Source: Rallus limicola (taxonomy: Eukaryota; Chordata; Aves; Gruiformes; Rallidae). From it: a stretch of DNA of 64,000 nt. Location: NCBI GenBank assembly GCA_022605955.1, contig JAKCOZ010000009.1, positions 372,001-436,000 of the forward strand, in the 5' to 3' direction. Of this stretch, positions 42,011-54,935 are shown in pieces (position 1 is the stretch's first letter; every line of letters begins with the position of its first letter). Made by a program: the position numbers and the translations under genes. The notes under the pieces are model-generated. The model was not told the origin of the DNA. It saw only the letters and a program-made list of their open reading frames with translations, and did not search any database.

Positions 42011-45000
42011 TTGATTGCTGTCCTAATATTTAGGGCCCTAATGATGGACAAACTTTCAGTGCTACTGCATATAGAAGTCAATATGCAGACAAACATTTTT
42101 TAAAAGGTAGTTTAATAAACACTGGGGGAAAGAGATGTTCTTCTCCCAAGGATCAAACCTCAATACTTAGAATTCACAGATGGCACTCAAGTGCTGCAGC
42201 ATGGAAGGGCATGCAAAAACTATAATTACCATTGCACTCCCTGCCCTCCTCTGGAAAGGCAAGTGCTGAGAGACTGCTGTTGTACTTGTCTAATAGGGAT
42301 TTCAGTACATATATTACTGGTTCCCATGTTATGCATTTTCACCTGTAGACTGTAAATCTTGTCCATCCAGGGGATGGTTCTTTGCCACACTGCATCAGAA
42401 ATGGTGGAAATTATTTTATTCCTGAGAGTTCAAGATAGATTTAACCTATGGAAAGAGTAAGTCAAGTGCAGCCAAAATTAGATTCTGTTTCTAATTATCT
42501 CACAGAAATTTTGGAGGCTTTGGGTAAGCCATTTTATACTTTAAACTTTTATACTTCTTCTTACCAAGCTGCAAAATGGAATTGCTTTTAAGAATTCTTA
42601 ACAAGAGTGCTACAAGGTTTAAATAATTCTTGTGTGTAAAGTACTTGAGCTCTACAAATGAGTGGTGCTTTCCATTGTAAGTGGAAGATAAGTAATTTTA
42701 CAGCATTTCATTACAGGACAGGAAATATAATTACCAGATAGATACACTTGCATTTACCAGAACTGATTACTAGATGTCACTCTTGTCTCTCAAATATAGT
42801 TGCAAAGATGGATCTCATACATCACCCTTTGGAATCGATACATGAGCAATCATTTGCTATCAAAACATAAATCACCTTACTAGAGGAGAAGTCTGGAGAA
42901 AAAACAGCACAATTACAGTATCTGCAAAGTTATTCCATAACACTTACTTTTATACTGGGAACTATAACGGAAGAGTCTCCATCTCCTGGAGAGGAATGCC
43001 CTGATGCTTTGTTTTAAGGATTTTATGCATTGTTTCATAAAGGTCAAAAGCCAACAAGCAGAAACACTCTGCAGTGACATTTCTTTCCCAGATTTGCTTT
43101 GCTCTACTCACACAGGAAGCACAAGAGAAAGCAAAAACTCTCAGCTGAGTCCTACCTCAGGAAATGCAGTAGAGAATGAGAGAGTAAGAAAGACAATCAG
43201 CCTCCCTAGTTTCTCTTCTTTATCACATACGATTTGGACTACTCAAAGCACTGTGGTAATGAAATGAATCATTCTCTGACAGAGACTTTTCTAAGTTTTA
43301 TTTTCCTCTTAATGATCCATCTGCATCCTGGGAAAGACCACCTTCCCTCTTGCTCTTTATCTTCTGCTACTTTTCAGCTGCTATAAGAAAGAATGACTGA
43401 CCTGCCGCTTTGAAGAAGAGAGAGAAATCACAATAAAGGTCACTGAGGTGCTTCAGGGAAATTGTGCCACCTGAAAACAGCTTACAAACTTCTACTGAAG
43501 GGAATTATGCAGGAAGAATATTTTCCTAAATTCACACACATTTCTAGCGAGACTGAGTATGTCCACCCTCTTTTTTTTCTTTCCTTTTCCCTCAGAACAT
43601 CACAAATGGATAAGAAATATATATTAATAAACTTAAAAGGTATGACAAATCCTTGAGATTACTGAAAAGATATATGTCCAACTTAAAAGGCAAGGGCATC
43701 TCCTCTCTTATAAGCCAATTTAGTTGACATTAAAGCTAGCAATTCAGACACCTTCTTATTGAAACCCTGCATCTTGAGGCATGTGATAAATGCTTTTGAG
43801 GTCATGTTGACATGTTAGGAATGAATTCCTTTATTAAATTCCCATGCTTTCTCTCCCCAGTCCCGCATAGTTCTGACCTGATTTATGTCTTCCAGGAGTG
43901 ATATTTGACATTGGAACAGCGAGCCTTTTGTAGGCTAGTGAGACTACAGGATTTAACTGTGGAGATAACCACTAAAGAGGGGAAGGAAAGTCCTTCAGGC
44001 TTGCTTGCAATGCTTGTATTATCCCTTTTAGTAATAGATTCACTAGTAATTATCCATTTCCCACAGAAGTGCTGGAGGGAAAAAACAAATTAACTGATGG
44101 AAAAAGATAGCTAAACTCTTTTTGCAAAATGAAGCACAAGGTTTAGATGTTTTTTCTAATAGAGTTTAGAAGTTATTAAGAGTGTAAGCTCATATATATA
44201 TTTGGGAACTCAAAAGTATTAGCTGTTGGAAAGAGGATTGCATTGTGCAAGGTAGATTATTTCTTAGGACCCTATCTTCTTAGATATTTTAAAACATATA
44301 TTAAATAATAAGTGTCTAAAAAAAAATACTTTCCAGCGTACCTTTGTAAATAAACTTAAAAGATACACCTGAAACTAGAAAAAAATTACATCTGCCTGTT
44401 TGTTTATCCAAAGTATTTTTGCTCTTTTGAGGCTCAAATTGGATAGAATTGCATAGCCTTATAAGACTAGAATTTCTTCTGGGATTTCCAGTTCTTACTG
44501 CTTCCAATACTAATCATATGTAAAGAAAGAAAGAAAAAATCCCAGGTGACCATGCAATTCACACCTTAACAAAACTGGTGGTAAACCAGCTTTAAAATAA
44601 GTAATTTTCCCAACCCATGAATTCCTAACATTACTATTTGGTCCTATATCCTCACCCACTGTTGATTCAGAGTTCTGCAGTATTTGGCCTCATGTCTGCT
44701 TGAGGTTGGATGTCTGCAGGTGTACATGAAGATAGGCCTAGCTTCTCTCAAAGAAAGAAATACAGAAACATGCAGTGGCTGCCTTCATGTGGAATATTTA
44801 TTCCATTGCCTTTATTAGATATCTATGATTTTAAGTAGATACAACAACAAAAAACATTAATTAATCTCTAAATAGGAAGTCAACATATTGTCCCTGGCTC
44901 TATTTACTATGAACCCAGATTTTTTTTGCTTATATGTAAAATAACATCAGACCATTTCAGCTGTGCCCTGTTTAAACAGTGTAAACTGAGTTATCTCTGT

Positions 45001-46429
45001 AGAATTTCTCACCTCCTTTTAAAGACAGAGATCAGGTAAAATCCAAAGATTTCCTCTGCGTAATGTTATATCTGAGCGTTCAGGCGCTGAAACAACTCCA
45101 GCTGAACGCATGCATATTTAAAGCAAAATGGCTTGACATTTAGGTATATTCCTGCAACATCTCACAGGTTAAAGGGGAAAACAGGATAATTTATGTCTGC
45201 TTGTCAAGAAGAATAAATCGTTGTTATAGTTCACATAGGAAAAATCTGTTCCTCAATAGATTAATACTTAAATAATACATCCTTTCATAAAGAAGCAAGT
45301 GCTTCACACTAAATAAAACCAACATCACTGATGTAAACAGCAGCCTGCTGTCATGGAAAGTTGCAAAAGCATGATAGCATGCTTTATAGTGAGACTGGAA
45401 TTGGGCTGGATACATATCCTATGAATAACAATGTAATTATGATGACTTGATCTTTATGAAATGCTGGAGGATGTGCCACAGGCATTGTAAATGAGTAAGC
45501 ATAGGTGGTCCATAGTCTGAATAATACACCTAAAAGGAAGGGAAAGAAAAACAAGAGTGAGAGGAAATGAGAAATGGGAAACAAAGTAGAAATGGACTAA
45601 ATGAAGGTCAAGATGACATCTGCTGCTAGAACAGTTGTGCCTGGAGATAAAAAATGTCTAGGATTGAGACTACAGATTTATCAAGCAAACAAGAAATCAG
45701 AAAAAGATAAAAGCAATATTGAATTTATCCCTAATTCTCAGGTGCTTCAAGCTACATCAGAGTAAATTTCCAGATTCTTCACCATCCTTCAACAGTAATA
45801 TATATTTCAGAAACCTCAAGATCCAAGAAACTTGTTTGCTTCTTGTATCACGCCCAAAATCAGCTCATGTTGTATATATGAATTTAGTGCACCAAGCAAA
45901 TGCCAGAGGAAGGCACTTCTGCTTCTCAGAAAGCTACTTGCTGATTTGTTTACTGAAAAATTACAGCTGGCATTGATCACACTATTAGAAAACAATGAAC
46001 GCTCCTGAAATCAATGCTCTAAGTATGTATGTACTTTACCCATAGCTGCTGAAGCCCTTACCCTTACATACAGCCCTTTCCAAACAGCCAATCAGATGCA
46101 CTTAAGTTTAGAAAATGTGCCATAGCCTTGCAGCATACTACACAAAACTGACAGAGTGTGCTCAATATAGCTCTAATATTAGACAAGACTTTAGAAATTA
46201 TATAGCTGTAACATGAGAGAGTTTCCCTCCCATTGCCATGGTAACTGAGAAAAGAAGTAAATTTAACATAATAGCTCACATTTTCCTCATTTTCTGTATA
46301 GGAATTTCTTCATGGCAGCTGCATTGTTTAGAGCCAAAGAACTTGAATCAAAGATAAAAACTTTCAGGAAGCAATGGGAGTTTTCTTTCATGATGGGAAA
46401 ATAGTTTTTCTCCATTCTGATAATTATAT
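42011..46429. other. AT-rich intergenic DNA, no gene seen
   Basis: 4.4 kb with only short frames in both directions, no duplicate support and no recognised domain, RNA gene or repeat family. Simple A- and T-runs are common. Confidence 0.5.
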
Positions 46430-46500
46430 GTTGATAGAATTGTAGAATGGTTTGGCTTGATCTTCAAAGATCCTCTAGACAAACCATCCTTAAGGATCCT
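46430..46500 (-). mobile_element. CR1 tail fragment, antisense
   Basis: gatagaattgtagaatggtt followed by a degraded aggaccttcaaagatc-like piece. Short and diverged. Confidence 0.6.
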
Positions 46501-46999
46501 CTTCCACTTAATAATGTAAGAATGTAATACATAGAATTACTCTTGAATGTGAAAAAAAATAACAGTAAATTAAAGCAGAAACATTTTACATTAATTTTCA
46601 ACATTAATCCAGATTTATTTTCTTCAGTACACCCATTGTACTGTGAAATATCATTCAGGAAAACAGCTAAACGATAGTGGTCAGAAAAATACCAGTCTGA
46701 AAAACCCCAACTAGATGGAAAGGTAAATTTCATAAAAGACATCAGAAAAGTAAGAGAAAAATAGAGACATGAAGAAAAATAGACAAATATATACTGCCAA
46801 GGAACACAGAGTAGCTGGGACAAGATAAAAAGTCACACAAAGTATTCAGTGATCTGTTTCAAGCTACTCAACAGCAGGTTAGCTTTTCAGTTCTTACGTG
46901 CCACTCTAAGAAGGATCTTACAAAACACAGTAGCTACAGAACAAAATTAGAGAACAGAAACTTTTCAGTCATCAAGGTCAGTGGAGAAGGAGGGGGAGG

Positions 47000-47115
47000 A
47001 ATGAGGTGCTCAAGTGACTGGAGGAGATATTCCCCTGCAGGCTATGGTGAAGACCATGGTGAAGCAGGTTGTCCCCCTGCAGCCCACTGAGATGACAGGG
47101 AGCAGAGGTCACACT
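47000..47115. repeat. Avian interspersed repeat, family not named
   Basis: The paired phrases ccctgcaggctatggtgaag and gttgtccccctgcagccca are familiar as a common avian dispersed sequence. I cannot name the family. It is adjacent to the CR1 remnant that follows. Confidence 0.35.
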
Positions 47116-47179
47116 CTCATCACCTCTGTCAGCCTGCTGGTCATCCTTCCTTTCATGCAGCCCAGGCTTCCTGGCCTGC

Positions 47180-47660
47180 AAGTGCACACTGATGGTTCAT
47201 ATCCAATTTTTCACCCACCAGTATCCCCAAGCTCTTTTCCATGTGGCTGCTCTCAATCTACTCATCACCCAGTCTGTACTGTTACTTAGGATTACCCTGA
47301 CCCAGGGGCAGGGCTTTGCATTTGACATTGCTGAACTTCCCATGGTTCATATGTGCTCATTCCCCACGTTTGTGGAGAACCCTCTGGAAGGCATGCCTTC
47401 CCTCAAGTGCACTTCTCAGCTTTGTATCATCCGCAAGCTTCTTGAAGAGGCACTCAATCCCCCTATTTCATTAATAAAGATTTTGAACAGCATTAGTCCC
47501 AGTAGGGACCCTGGATGGACACCATTCATCACTGATCTTGGTTTGGACACTGAATCACTAATTGGAACTGTTTGGAAGAGGAAATCCAGCCAATTACTTA
47601 TCAATCAAATAGTCCATCTATCAAATCCCTATCTCTCCAACTTAGCAACAAAGATGTTAT
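47180..47660 (-). mobile_element. CR1 reverse-transcriptase remnant, antisense
   Basis: Antisense CR1 RT: gtatcatccgcaagcttctt (FADD region), ccagtagggaccctgga and aatagtccatctatcaaatc are diagnostic blocks. A plus-strand 166-codon frame across it is a shadow. Confidence 0.8.
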
Positions 47661-47689
47661 GTGGCACATTCCTTGTTCTGGCAAGGCCA

Positions 47690-48065
47690 TAGTTAACAAC
47701 CCCAAGCAGCTAGCACTAGTCAGTTGAGTTAGCCTGGGCTGTTTTCTATACCACTTGGCATCCCTCCCCCATAAAAAGGGCTTGTTGGGGAGGGGCACTC
47801 CTGGGAGCCTTCAGAGCAGACTGAGTAAGGCCTAGGTGTATGGTTGGTCCTTGCACTCTGCTCAGTGTTATCATCAGGTCAGTAAAGTGCTCTATGTTAT
47901 CACCAGGTGTATGCGCTTTGTCCCAGGCTTTTGTTCTTGTGGTGCTTGTCAGTAAGCTCTCCTTACCCCAGCCTACAGAGGCTCTCTCATGAGAGGCTCT
48001 CTCATGTGAGTGAGCAGCATGTACTGCTCAGCCTCTGCTTGGGGCTGAACCACCACACTCCTGTT
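47690..48065 (+). repeat. ERVK-like LTR (family D)
   Basis: Related to 30470-30815. It has a TATA-like cccataaaaagg at about 47770, and is followed directly by a lysine-type primer-binding-like sequence. The duplicated ggctctctcatg unit at 47988-48005 is a small internal tandem repeat. Confidence 0.5.
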
Positions 48066-48083
48066 TGGTGCCCAACGAGGGGC
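48066..48083 (+). promoter_or_regulatory. Retroviral primer-binding-site-like sequence
   Basis: TGGTGCCCAACGAGGGGC differs little from the tRNA-Lys type site TGGCGCCCAACGTGGGGC of betaretrovirus-like elements. Its place just after an LTR-like repeat supports the reading. Confidence 0.5.
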
Positions 48084-49984
48084 CTCAGAGGCTTGGGATA
48101 ATGTTAGATCTGACTGGATTGTGTTAAGAGGCTGTGATAAAATGTTTGTCATGTTATTTGAAGACATGATGGTAACAAAGATGTTTTGGTTGTTCACCTA
48201 CCTGGCTCTCCACCTACACCCGCTTTATGAGATCCCTGACCTGTTGTTTATCACCTTGGGGAAGGAAGACTGGTTTGTAATTCTGTTATACTGTGTGATA
48301 CTGATCTATGAGATCACCTGTGTTAAGATGTTTCAGCTGTGGTGCCCTCAGTGAACTAGCTCCGATCACCTACCAGGGTTGCATAGCAGTCAATCTATGA
48401 AAGTGTGCTGGAAAGCAGGTATATTTTTTTTACCTAAGCAAGACTTCAAATCGGTTTAAAAGAGCTGTGGCTGGACCCTGTAACAGTGCTTTGTCTAATG
48501 CTGTCATGCCCATGCTAGATGTCAGTCAGACACACAGTATCTGCCTACCTGCAAGCAGGGACACATTCAGCAGTGGGTCTGTCATTGGTTGGTTCTGCTC
48601 TCAACTGTCTCCATACAGCCCCAGAGATATTTCTATACAGCTTCACTGTATTTATTATAACCTTCCATCAATAAAACTGAGTTCATTGATCACAGCTCCA
48701 TAGTAACTAACTGAGGAGACTCTTAGGATCATTGTTTCTGTGGAAGTTTTTAGCAGCTATTTTAAGGAATGCAAAGCATTTGAGACCAGCCAGCAGAATT
48801 GGCTGCAGGACAAATAGAGAATATATTTAATTTCAGATCGTTCAGCAGATGCTTTGGCTGATCATTTTATAACATAGCCTTTACTGGTAAGTCATTAGGA
48901 ATCAAGCTTTAGTTAAATGGTGCTATCAGGTTGCTAATAGTCTGTGGAACAATAACCATGAGGGTGAACAGGTGATGATTACAACATTTAGCACTTCAGG
49001 AGAATGAAAGTATAGTTACTGTAATAATTATAAAAATTATTTCTTAAGAAATGTTAATTACAGTTCAAAAAGAAACATCTGTTTGAGTTTACCTGTATTT
49101 AGCTGTAAAAGCCTGCTATTACAGGAAAAATCATTTAAAGACATAAAACATGCTGAACCCACAACAGCTTTCAAATCCACATCTGCAACAAGTTATAACT
49201 GCTGCTGTTTTTGAAACACAGACGAAACAGAATTGTGCTGAGATGAAGGGCAGGAGACAGTGTTATATCCTGACTTCTTTTTTTTCTATGTGTGTATTAC
49301 TAATTGCTAAGACTACCTTTTGTATTAATATACATTCTGTAATTATGTGGTAGTACACAAAGTACATTTTACCCACATGTATATTATTGCAATTATATTT
49401 TTTTCTGAAAGGTAGTATTTGCACATTTCTAAATATGACACAGAAAACAGAATTAATTGAATAATATCACAGATTTTTCTCATATAAACAGACCTAGAGG
49501 TGAGTGCTTCACAATGCTGTAACTCCTTGCCAGTAGGTCTCTCCCACCTCAAACAGTACACAGTAAATACAGGAGGCAGTTGGTGTTGATTGCCTGGTGT
49601 GTTTTCTATTGGCTGGCTTCTCCCTTTAACAGATGGCACCAGAAATCAATGTGGTTCTACACCCATGGATATTCAGGAAGGTAGTAAAGATGATTACAGA
49701 GCTTCTCTCTCCTAGGTGTGTGCACACACACTCTCCACACATCTTTTTTTTAAACTTTTCACCAAGGGGAAAGTATCATTCCAAAGAAAAATAAAATAAA
49801 AGGGCTGGGGCGGTTCAAAAGCTTTCAAGAAATGCTCTAGCTTGGGAAAATTCAGATTTGTTCAACAAAACTATTTTGAAAACAAAACAGTTCAAGAAAA
49901 AAAATTGTAGATTGATATTCTTCATCTTCAGGAGATTATTTTTTTATTTAAAACAGGTGAAGAGGGATTTCTCCTGGTCTAGAT
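48084..49984. other. Possible ERV leader, then AT-rich DNA without genes
   Basis: 48084-48350 may be retroviral leader sequence by position. Beyond that nothing is recognised and only short frames occur. Confidence 0.35.
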
Positions 49985-51140
49985 TATAGAATCATAGAAT
50001 CAAGCAATCAGAGTACCATAGAATGATTTGGGTTGGAAGGGACCTTAAAGATCACATAGTTCCAAGCACTCTGCCATGATCAGTGACATGCTACATTAGA
50101 TGAGGGTGCCCAAAGCCCCATCTAACCTGGCCTTGAATACTTTCAGTGATGGGGCATCCACATCTCTGGGCCACCTCTTCCAGTGCCTCTCCATCCTCAC
50201 AGGGAAGAATATTTTCCTAATATCTAATTTAGGTATGCCCTTATTTAGTTTGAAACCATTACACCTTATCCTATTACTATACCTCCTGATAGAGAGTCCT
50301 TCCTCATCTTTCCCCTTTAGGTCATGGAAAGTTATAAAGTCTTTCCAGATCCTTCTCTTCTCCAAATCAAGCAACTCCAACTCTCTCAGCCTGTCATTAC
50401 AGGGAGGTTCTCCAGCCCCTTAATTATCTTTGTCATCCTTCTCTGGACTCACTGAAATAAGTCTGTCTTCTTTCTTATGCTGGGAGCAACAGACCAAAAG
50501 AACCCAGTACTCTAGGTGGAGTAGTGGAGAAGAGGAGAATCACCTCTCTTGACAATTCTTTTGATGCAGCCCAGGACAGGGTTACTTTTTTACAAGTGCA
50601 CACTGATGACTCACAGTAAGTTTTTCATCCACTGATACTCCCAATGTCTTCTCCTCAGTCCTGTTTCCATGTTTGGGATTGCCCTGACTCATGTGCATGA
50701 CCTTGTACTTAGCCATATGGAACTGCATATGGTTTGCATGGGCCCAACTCTCAAGCCTGACAAGGTTCCTCTGGATGTCATCCCTCCCCTCTAGGGTATC
50801 AACCACATCACTCAGATTGGTGTCATCTGCAGACTTTCTGAGGGTGCATTCATTCCCATGCTGCTGACAGAGATGTTAAATAATACTGGCCCAAATACCA
50901 GCTTCCAACGAATGCTGCTCATCACTGGTGTCCACCTGGGTGTTGACCACAACTTTCTGACTGCACCCAAGCAATATCTTATCTACTGAGTGGTCTCAAG
51001 CAGTTGCCTCTCCAATTTAGAGATAAGGATGTCACTCAAATGCTTTGCTGGAGTCCATGTACATGATGTCAGTTGCTCTTCCCTATCCACCACTGTGATC
51101 AATGCCAGCTGTAAACCTGTTGTAGAATTATTGTTCCTAA
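49985..51140 (-). mobile_element. CR1 LINE, antisense, 3' end plus RT fragment
   Basis: Starts with the antisense tail agaatcatagaatcaag and ggttggaagggaccttaaag, runs through the 3' UTR, and from about 50580 reads antisense into the end of the reverse transcriptase (a 74-codon open piece at 50582-50806 includes QCALVKK). It is the longest CR1 copy here, broken by indels. Confidence 0.85.
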
Positions 51141-52680
51141 CAGTCTGGACTGATTCAGTTCTGAGCTGTTTAGTGAAAAGGAATATGAAACAGTTTCCTC
51201 CTCCCCTTGTTTATTATGACATAAATTAATCAAACGAATGTAGAATATTCTTTCAATAGCTCAGAATAGCCCAACTGCTATTTCACAGCACCCTGATTGA
51301 ACTTGAGCATTTTGCTTCAGCTGTATACAACACAGGTCATCATGTGCAAAGTTACATCAAGAAAACTGGCAGTGTTGGAGTTGGTATAAAGGTGAGCTGA
51401 TCAAACATCTGCAATCATACTTTGCATCCCACTCACTAAGGACCCGGGATACTAGTGCAGAAGGAACAGTGTGTAGCAGAAAGCATGTGAAGATGAGAAC
51501 TTACATAAAATAAGTACTCTGGCCCCATGAAACCACATTTAAAAAAACCCAGTAGTGTTATTACCTCCATTGAAAAATGAGACACATGCACTTACATAGA
51601 AAATATTTAATAGTATTTAGACAGACACTGAATCACACTGTGACATTTCTGGGCATGGGAGACAGCTGGACATGTTTTGATAGTTTCAAATACCTTTTAG
51701 AAATTATGATTTAATTGAGCACAATTTAAAAAAACCCCCTTTCTTTTAGTATCTTTTTGTCATTAATCGTATTATTGCTCAGAAAACAAATATTAGTTAT
51801 ATACTGTGTTTTTAAAGTACAGAAATAGTAATTTTCTTCAGAAGTTAACAACCTGAAAAAATTATTGGGCCAGACCACACCAAAAAAATTACTTGAAAGT
51901 GAATTTCCTCAGATTTTCAGGAGCTACCAAAATTTTCCTCAGCCTTTTCATGACAATCAAACAGATAGTCACAGAAATAACCAGAATTACAAATATGATC
52001 AGGACAGAAAAGAAACAGATTTTTACTATAACTAAAAAAGAGAACACAGAGCAGCAGAGACAGTCTCTGCAGATACAACCTTTCCTAAAATGGGGCAGTT
52101 ACAGAGTTTAAATACTTTTAGTTTATTCAACCCATTCATCACCAAAACTGTGTCTGGTCTGCAGGATGTAGTGAAGAATAGCCACTTCGGATAAGGAGGC
52201 TCTAGACAGAACAACCCTTCAGGAATAATCGTCTCCTTTGTTAATTAAATCTTGCTGACTGGCAAGACTGTGGGCCGCAATTTTTTCTTGAGTCATGAGA
52301 CCTGTAAAGGCCTATGAGACTTTGGCTATTTACCTTCCTCAATATGATACTCCTCAGTCATTTATACTGCCAATGCTTGATCACTAACAATTTCTGGACA
52401 ATACTATTAGAGTCATTAAAAAAAAAGTAATTAAAAAGTAGATGCTGGAATAGAGCTGTAATGGCGTGGATTGGAAAATTAAATTAACTTCGTAAGGGAA
52501 TTCTTAGAGGTTTTAGCAGAGTATGTTTTCTTTGTTTTTTTTTTTTACACAGGTATTACTGGTTTTCCTTGTGCAGTGTCACAAATGATCACCCCCTAAA
52601 GTTCTGAAACACAAATCTTTCACCTTTATTTATTATTTTTCACAATGCTTTATTTTACTGTTCTCTAATTATTTTCAATC
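51141..52680. other. AT-rich intergenic DNA, no gene seen
   Basis: No recognised repeat family or coding signal. Short frames only. Confidence 0.45.
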
Positions 52681-52685
52681 CCTGC

Positions 52686-53254
52686 TGTCCTGGTTTTGGC
52701 TAGGATAGAGTGAATTTCTTTCTAGCAGTTGGTGTAATTTGTGTTTAGGAGTCAGGATGAGAGCGGTGCTGGTAACACCCTGGTGTTTTCACTTGTTGCC
52801 AAACAGTCAAGGACTTTTCAGCTGTTCATACTGCCCTGCTAAGGAGAAGGGGGGTGCCCGGGAACCTGGGGTGGGACACAGCCAGGACAGGTGATCCAAA
52901 CTGGCCAAAGAGGGTATTCCATACCAATTATGTCATGCTCATCATAAAGGGAAGCTGGTGGCGGGGAGGAGCACATGGCTCCAGGATATGCAGTTTTTGG
53001 GGACAGTCTGGTTTGGGATAGCTCTGAGCTGTATGGCCTGAGTTGTGCAGTTTTGTGAGACCACATTGTGTTTCACCAGTTTCATATATTTTTGCTGTAA
53101 AAGTCCTGTTATTTCTCTCTCTGCTTTCCTAGTAAACTATCCCTATCCCAACCCATGAGGTTGTGCTTTGGTTCCTTTCCCCTTTTCCCCTTCCCCTCGC
53201 TAGAACCAGCAGCTGCATGGTGCTCAGGCCCCAGCTGGTGACAAAACCATAACA
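52686..53254 (+). mobile_element. ERVL solo LTR with 5-bp target duplication
   Basis: A 569-bp element beginning TGTCCTGGTTTTGG and ending aaaaccataaca. The flanks are CCTGC at 52681-52685 and CCTGC at 53255-53259, a perfect 5-bp target site duplication. No internal sequence remains, which implies LTR-LTR recombination after insertion. Confidence 0.9.
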
Positions 53255-53259
53255 CCTGC

Positions 53260-54695
53260 AATTTTATTTATAAAATAACACACAAATTACCTCCATCTTT
53301 CTTTGCACATACATCTAAAAAAGTATAATTAAGTAGTGTTCAGGCTTTGACATAACTCAAAGAACTAAAGAAAACTCAAGATGAATCTCAGGCTAATAAA
53401 TTACATTATGAAATGCATGAGGTTGAAAAAAGGCAAAAGTACTAAATTCGGTTCATTTTAATATTCATAGACCTTTCATGTAAAGATCTCAAAGCAAATG
53501 ACAAGACTTTAAAGCCTTAAAAAAGCCCACACTTAAAGCTTTAAGGGGCCGCCCGCTCAGAGCGGCAGTGAGGCGGGATGTGGCGCAGGATGTGGCGCGG
53601 CGCGGCGGGGCTGCCCCACGGGCCCCTGGGCAAAATGCTGAGGGAATTAGAAAATTCCCAAAATGCTTAGGGGATCCTGTGGCAGAGTTATGTTGTATGT
53701 GCAAATCTGTACAGCCTGTTTCATGTAATGAATAACTATTCACTTTTGTGCTAAGAACAGATCACCACAGCATTACTGACACTGACTGGCACTTTACTGA
53801 AAAATGAGAGCCATTTAATCCAATAATGCAGCTTCTTGAATAAGGAGTAATGTGGCATAACTTGAAAACAATCTTTAGGAAATTAATGCTTCCTTGCCTA
53901 TATATTTGAGGCCCATTGAATGCCTCTTGAACTCTTTAAGAATCTTTGCAGTTACTGTAACCAAGTCTCCCACCTCTCAAAAAAAGTATTAAAAATTTGG
54001 AGATATTTTTAGTAGATTGTCCAGCCCCTCGTGTCACAAGGTCCCAAAAAGAGATAGCCAGGGCCATCACCCAGGTGAAATGGTGATTCTGGTAAATAAA
54101 TTACTTTCTGTGAGCTACGTTTCTGTGAACTCCTCCTGATGCTGTTACTGCCAACCCTTGCCAAGAATCCGTGAAACAGAAAGCAAGCTCAGGAAAATGG
54201 CAGGAACTGGAAACCTGAGGCAGCCTCCTACTTGCTGCATTCATATTTTTTTATAAAATACTATGAATTTTCTAGTTTGCTTCACTGTTTTCATGAATTG
54301 AACATGTTTTCCTAAAATATACAAGATTAAGATAGCCCTTAAGGTTCCCCTTTCCTTAATGCATGAATCCCCAGTCATTGTTTCCTCTAGTTTTGGTGGT
54401 GGGTTTTTTTGCCGTTTTTTCTGTATTGACTCTGTGTTACAGCCCCTCGGGTATTACCTAAAACAAGGGTTATAGTGAATACAGATCTGAACTTTTAGAG
54501 AAAGTATATGTTATCCTTCCTTCATAATAGACTATTATATCTTGCTTTTTTTTTTTTAATTTGAAGCAATGTATTTTTATAGTGCATTCAGCACTGTCCA
54601 TACAAATAGGAAAAAAGCCACATGAGCACGTCTTCCACCAGCAGAAATATTTGTTCAAGCTGATGTTTAGCAGTGAGGGTGTGTTAATAAAATTT
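53260..54695. other. No gene seen; contains a small GC-rich patch
   Basis: AT-rich apart from about 53545-53635, which is strongly GC-rich and CpG-rich, with a gccgcccgctcagagcggc near-palindrome and repeated atgtggcgc units. The patch encodes nothing recognisable. Confidence 0.45.
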
Positions 54696-54699
54696 TGAT

Positions 54700-54935
54700 G
54701 GAAAGTTCAGTGAGAAACTGCATTGTATATCACCAGTTTCGTATATTTTGCTATAACATTCTATTGTTATTATTATATCTGTCTCTCTGCTATCCCACTA
54801 AACTATCCTTATCCCAACACATGAGGTTTGGGTTTTTTTTAGTTTTCTTTTCCCTCCCTTCTCCCTCCCCTGATTGCCCCCCTACTCCCTCGTGAAGAGT
54901 GAGAGTCTGCATGGTACTGGGCAACATGGTTTAGA
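54700..54935 (+). mobile_element. Truncated ERVL LTR (3' part)
   Basis: Aligns with the 3' halves of the LTRs at 27697 and 52686: gtgagaaactgcattgtata, ctatcccactaaactatcc, then a pyrimidine-rich stretch. The 5' half is missing. Confidence 0.75.

Noticed and set aside
47192..47692. 166-codon plus-strand ORF
   Set aside because: Antisense shadow of a CR1 reverse-transcriptase remnant.
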